Assembly: GCA_031546845.1 (NCBI GenBank)
Contig: JAVBJT010000026.1
Coordinates: forward strand, 46,351-110,350
Reading direction: 5' to 3'
Source: Azoarcus sp031546845
GTDB taxonomy: Bacteria; Pseudomonadota; Gammaproteobacteria; Burkholderiales; Rhodocyclaceae
Length of the DNA: 64,000 bases
This document shows, one piece after another, positions 60,598 to 64,000 of the stretch. Position numbers and translations under genes: made by a program. The first letter of the stretch is position 1; each line of letters opens with the position of its first letter. The notes beneath the pieces are model-generated. The model saw nothing but the letters and a program-made list of their open reading frames with translations, was not told the origin of the DNA and ran no database searches.

Positions 60598-61926
60598 ATG
60601 ATTTTCGACGTGGATAACGAAACGCTACCCCGCGAGGAACTGGAAGCGCTGCAACTGCAACGCCTCAAAAGGACCGTGGAGCGCTGCTACGAAACCACCC
60701 GGTTCTACCGGGAAGCCATGGACGAACTGGAGCTCAAGCCCCACCACATCCAGACGCTGGCCGACATCAAGCTCCTGCCCTTCACCAAGAAGGAGCAACT
60801 GCGCGACAGCTACCCTTTCCGCATGTTCGCCGTTCCCACCGATCAGGTCGTACGCGTTCACGCCTCATCGGGCACCACGGGCAAACCCACCGTGGTCGGC
60901 TACACCCGCCGGGACATCGCAAACTGGTCGCAACTGGTCGCCCGCTCGCTCAGCGCGGCGGGCCTGCGTCCCGGCGACAAGCTGCACAACGCCTACGGAT
61001 ATGGCCTGTTCACCGGCGGGCTGGGCCTGCACTACGGCGCGGAAACGCTCGGCCTCATGGCGATTCCAATGTCGGGCGGGCAAACGCAGAAGCAGGTCAT
61101 GCTGCTCAGCGACTTCAACGCCGACGCCCTGTGCTGTACCCCCTCCTACGCGCTGAACATCGCCGAGGAAGCCGAAGCCCTCGGCGTCGATGTTTCCAAG
61201 CTCGCGCTCAAGGTCGGCATTTTCGGCGCCGAACCGTGGAGCGAGGAAATGCGCTACGAGCTGGAATCCCGGCTCGACATCGACGCCCTGGATATTTACG
61301 GACTCTCCGAGGTGATGGGCCCCGGCGTCGGCATGGAGTGCCTGGAAAGCAAGCGTGGCCTGCATATCTGGGAAGACCACTTCCTCATCGAATGTGTCGA
61401 CATCAACACCGGCGAACCCTTGCCCGACGGTGAGCAAGGCGAAATCGTCTTCACCTCGCTGACCAAGGAAGCTTTTCCGGTACTGCGCTACCGCACCCGC
61501 GATATCTCGGTGCTGGAACGCGCCCCCTGCAAATGCGGCCGCACCCATGTGCGCATGCGCCGCATCTCCGGCCGCTCCGACGACATGCTGATCATCCGCG
61601 GCGTCAACGTCTTCCCCACCCAGGTCGAAGCGATCCTGATGCGCACCGAAACCCTCTCGCCCTTCTACCAGATCGAAGTCTTCCGGGAAGGCTTCATGGA
61701 TTCCATGGTCATCAACGTGGAAGCCAGCCCGCCGCTGTACGCCAAGGGCCAGGAATACATGGACCGGGTCTCCGCCAAGGTGCAAAAAGACCTCAAGGAC
61801 TTCATCGGCCTATCCTGCCGCGTGCACATCCATCCGACCGGCTCCATCGAGCGCTCAATGGGCAAGGCGGTACGCGTCGTCGATCATCGCCATAAAGCGG
61901 GCGCTTCCGACAAGCCCGGCCACTGA
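60598..61926 (+). CDS. paaK: Phenylacetate-CoA ligase
   Basis: Activates phenylacetate (or a related aryl acid) to its CoA thioester. The 442-residue adenylate-forming enzyme has the P-loop-like motif SSGTTGKPTVVGYT at about residues 90-103, GIFGAEPWSEEMR, YGLSEVMGPGVGMEC and TRDISVLERAPCKCGRTH, then the C-terminal RSDDMLIIRGVNVFPTQVE. It is followed by iorA 29 bases downstream. Together they would feed aryl-CoA into aromatic degradation. Confidence 0.94.
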   Translation: MIFDVDNETLPREELEALQLQRLKRTVERCYETTRFYREAMDELELKPHHIQTLADIKLLPFTKKEQLRDSYPFRMFAVPTDQVVRVHASSGTTGKPTVVGYTRRDIANWSQLVARSLSAAGLRPGDKLHNAYGYGLFTGGLGLHYGAETLGLMAIPMSGGQTQKQVMLLSDFNADALCCTPSYALNIAEEAEALGVDVSKLALKVGIFGAEPWSEEMRYELESRLDIDALDIYGLSEVMGPGVGMECLESKRGLHIWEDHFLIECVDINTGEPLPDGEQGEIVFTSLTKEAFPVLRYRTRDISVLERAPCKCGRTHVRMRRISGRSDDMLIIRGVNVFPTQVEAILMRTETLSPFYQIEVFREGFMDSMVINVEASPPLYAKGQEYMDRVSAKVQKDLKDFIGLSCRVHIHPTGSIERSMGKAVRVVDHRHKAGASDKPGH

Positions 61927-61955
61927 CACGAAACACCTCATTCCAAGAGAAAACC

Positions 61956-63845
61956 GTGAATCCGAATCTGTTAGCCCCCCCCGCCGCCGGCACCCGTCTT
62001 CTGATGTCCGGCAACGAGGCCGTGGCCCGCGCCGTCTGGGACGCAGGCGTGCGCGTTGCCGCGGCTTATCCCGGAACGCCTTCCACCGAAATTCTGGAAA
62101 ACCTTTCGCTGTATCCGGACCTATACGCCGAATGGTCGGTCAACGAGAAAGTCTCCCTGGAAGTCGCCATCGGTGCCTCCCTGACTGGCGCGCGCGCCTT
62201 CTGTGCGATGAAGCACGTGGGCCTGAACGTCGCCTCCGATGCGCTGATGACCCAGACCTTGGCCGGCGTGGTCGGCGGGTTGGTGATCGCCGTGGCCGAC
62301 GACGTCGGTTTTTCCTCGTCGCAGAACGAGCAGGATTCCCGCTATTGGGGCCGCTTTGCCCACCTGCCCATCCTGGAGCCGGCCGACTCCCAAGAAGCTT
62401 ACGAAATGACCCGGGAAGCGTTCGCGCTGTCGGAAGCGCACAACACACCGGTCATCCTGCGCATGACCACCCGCGTCTGCCACGTCAAATGCCTCGTGAC
62501 CGTTGGTGAGCGCCAGCAGCACCGCGCCGCCGAAGGATTCACCAAAGACCCGCGCCGTTGGGTCATGGTGCCCGCCCACGCCAAGCAGCACGTGCCGGAA
62601 ATGCTGGCGCGGGATAAAGCCCTGGCCGCCGCCTCCGCCGCCAGTCCGCTGAACCGGCTGGAGCCCGGCGCCCCAGGCACCAGTGCGCGCCTGGGCTTCG
62701 TCACCTCCGGCCCCGCCTATATGCACGTGCGCGAAACCTTCCCCGACGCGCCCATCCTGAAGCTGGGCTTTTCCCATCCGGTGCCGATGGAACTGGTGCG
62801 CAAGCTGGCCCAGGAAGTCGACACCCTGGTTGTGGTCGAAGAAACCGAACCGCTGGTGGAAACCGAGATCAAGGCGCACGGCATCGCCGTTCACGGCAAG
62901 GATCTGCTTCCCGCGGCGGGCGAGCTTTCCCCCGCCGTGCTGCGCCAAAGCCTGGCATCCTTACTCGGCGACCCGGTCGTTCCCGCCGAGGGCGTGGGCC
63001 AGCGGCCCGCACTGAAGGTGTTCCCCCGCCCCCCCACCATGTGCGTGGCCTGTCCGCACCTGGGGGTTTATTACACCCTCGCCCAGCTACGCAACGTGAA
63101 TATTTCCGGCGATATCGGCTGCTACACCCTGGGCGCCGGCCACCCATGGAATGCGCTGGATACCTGTATCTCGATGGGCGCGTCGATGGGTGTCGCGCTG
63201 GGTATGGACAAAGGGCGCGGCCCGGGTGACGAAAACAAGAAAATCGTCGCCGTCATCGGCGACTCCACCTTCCTGCACATGGGCATGCAGGGCTTGCTCG
63301 ACATCGCCTACAACCGTGGCAATGTCACTGTTCTGCTGCTCGACAACCGCGCCGTGGGCATGACCGGCGGCCAGGAAAACCCCGGCAGCGGCCGCGACAT
63401 CTACGGCAACCCCGCGCCGCGCGTGAATTTCGCCAAGCTGGTCGAAGCCCTGGGCATCGCCCCGGAGCGTATCCACGTCGTCGACCCCTACCAATTGCCG
63501 GTCCTGTTCAAGACGCTACGCCAGGAAACCAAGACGCCCGGCCCCTCCGTCATCATCACTGACCGGCCCTGCGTGCTGATCGACCACTACGAAAAACTCA
63601 AACCTTACGAAGTCGACGAAGCGGCCTGTACCGGCTGCGGCAACTGTGTGGATGTGGGCTGCCCCGCCATTCACGTGACGCGCCGCGAAAAGGCGATCAA
63701 ACCCTCGGGTAAGGAAGTGGAACTGGCGTTCGTCAGCATCGAAACCGCGGCCTGTACCGGCTGCGATCTGTGTGTGCAAACCTGCGCGCCCGAAGCCATC
63801 CGCCACGCAGTACCGACCTTTCCGGTAAACATGGTGAAGGCGTAA
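61956..63845 (+). CDS. iorA: Indolepyruvate:ferredoxin oxidoreductase, alpha subunit
   Basis: Oxidises aryl-pyruvates from aromatic amino acids to aryl-acetyl-CoA with ferredoxin as acceptor. The 629-residue protein has an N-terminal pyrimidine-binding domain (AAYPGTPSTEILENL, about 30-45), a TPP diphosphate-binding domain (DIGCYTLGAGHPW and GDSTFLHMGMQGLLDIAYN, about 385-455) and two C-terminal [4Fe-4S] motifs, CTGCGNCVDVGCP and CTGCDLCVQTCAPEAI. The start is GTG 61956 behind AAGAGA. Its beta subunit, iorB, is not in the window. Confidence 0.94.
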   Translation: MNPNLLAPPAAGTRLLMSGNEAVARAVWDAGVRVAAAYPGTPSTEILENLSLYPDLYAEWSVNEKVSLEVAIGASLTGARAFCAMKHVGLNVASDALMTQTLAGVVGGLVIAVADDVGFSSSQNEQDSRYWGRFAHLPILEPADSQEAYEMTREAFALSEAHNTPVILRMTTRVCHVKCLVTVGERQQHRAAEGFTKDPRRWVMVPAHAKQHVPEMLARDKALAAASAASPLNRLEPGAPGTSARLGFVTSGPAYMHVRETFPDAPILKLGFSHPVPMELVRKLAQEVDTLVVVEETEPLVETEIKAHGIAVHGKDLLPAAGELSPAVLRQSLASLLGDPVVPAEGVGQRPALKVFPRPPTMCVACPHLGVYYTLAQLRNVNISGDIGCYTLGAGHPWNALDTCISMGASMGVALGMDKGRGPGDENKKIVAVIGDSTFLHMGMQGLLDIAYNRGNVTVLLLDNRAVGMTGGQENPGSGRDIYGNPAPRVNFAKLVEALGIAPERIHVVDPYQLPVLFKTLRQETKTPGPSVIITDRPCVLIDHYEKLKPYEVDEAACTGCGNCVDVGCPAIHVTRREKAIKPSGKEVELAFVSIETAACTGCDLCVQTCAPEAIRHAVPTFPVNMVKA

Positions 63846-63890
63846 CGCTTGCATAGCGCCCTCGGCAACGCAGCCCTGGACGCAAAAAGA

Positions 63891-63934
63891 GGCGCGGGCC
63901 CAGCCCAAACAGGGGGCGCGCCCCGGGTTTTTTT
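63891..63934 (+). terminator. Intrinsic terminator after iorA
   Basis: A G+C-rich inverted structure (GGCGCG at 63891-63896 pairing with CGCGCC at 63917-63922, plus inner CCC/GGG) is followed by seven T residues (63928-63934), about 45 bases after the iorA stop. It suggests the paaK-iorA transcript ends here. The last 66 bases of the window show nothing recognisable. Confidence 0.65.
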
Positions 63935-64000
63935 GGCGGTAAACAACCAGTCGAAAAAACGCGGAGCGGGTGATTGCGGCCGAACCGGCCGGGCGCCCAC

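Noticed and set aside
62121..62948. A 275-codon open frame on the minus strand inside iorA
   Set aside because: His/Gly/Gln-rich shadow of the well-conserved iorA coding strand.
63671..64000. Open frame on the minus strand at the right edge
   Set aside because: Overlaps the end of iorA antisense and the terminator; no recognisable domain, probably spurious.

Overview
The window looks like chromosomal DNA of a G+C-rich betaproteobacterium, most probably a member of the Rhodocyclales (Azoarcus/Thauera-like). The evidence for this is the gene content and order (aroQ-accB-accC-prmA, two LpxL-type acyltransferases followed by dapF-DUF484-xerC and divergent metK, an SAH riboswitch in front of ahcY-metF, and paaK next to iorA). 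The taxonomic placement is inference; no rRNA or tRNA gene was recognised, and no IS element, prophage or CRISPR array was seen.

Layout. 1-8.2 kb: housekeeping genes: the 3' part of a dolP-like BON lipoprotein gene, mpl, a hypothetical gene with a TlpA-type thioredoxin, aroQ-accB-accC-prmA with a zinc-ribbon membrane protein, and dgkA. 8.2-12.2 kb: a low-G+C glycosyltransferase, a PfkB kinase overlapping a glycine-zipper lipoprotein, a HIT protein and apaH. 12.2-24.9 kb: an O-antigen-type polysaccharide locus: a WbpM-like 4,6-dehydratase, a WbpL-like initiating transferase, an epimerase/reductase, a rhamnosyltransferase-like GT2, a 1273-residue methyltransferase-GT2-GT1 fusion, an acyltransferase-fold protein, an ABC exporter (Wzm/Wzt) and a parvulin-type isomerase. 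Together these could build a 6-deoxy-amino-sugar-primed glycan on undecaprenyl phosphate and export it.

25.1-38.0 kb: an exported protein with its own terminator and strong ribosome binding site, a small lipoprotein, and an 11-gene type II secretion operon transcribed E-F-G-H-I-J-K-L-M-N-D, the order I associate with xps operons. Most T2SS genes overlap by ATGA/GTGA. 38.0-46.9 kb: a second surface-glycan segment on the same strand (GT-C-like membrane protein, GtrB-like GT2, sugar aminotransferase, YnfA, acyltransferase 3, GT2), led by an acyl carrier protein and two alpha/beta-hydrolase-like proteins of the kind associated with exosortase A, but with no exosortase in view. 47.2-48.8 kb: divergently, an ATP-grasp enzyme and a free-standing EF-Tu domain III, ended by an intrinsic terminator.

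48.8-59.4 kb: xerC, DUF484, dapF and two lipid A acyltransferases on the minus strand; then on the plus strand metK, an EamA transporter, a short-chain dehydrogenase, an SAH riboswitch, ahcY and metF, covering most of the SAM cycle. A 105-bp miniature element resembling the Neisseria Correia repeat directly abuts the metK stop codon. 59.4-64 kb: a PPK2 kinase on the minus strand, then paaK and iorA (aryl-CoA formation from aromatic amino acids), closed by a terminator.

The most distinctive observations are the Correia-like element, the SAH riboswitch with its adjacent TATAAT box, the giant trifunctional glycosyltransferase, the orphan exosortase-A-type trio whose hydrolases lack a serine nucleophile, the stand-alone EF-Tu domain III, and the exported protein encoded next to the T2SS operon.
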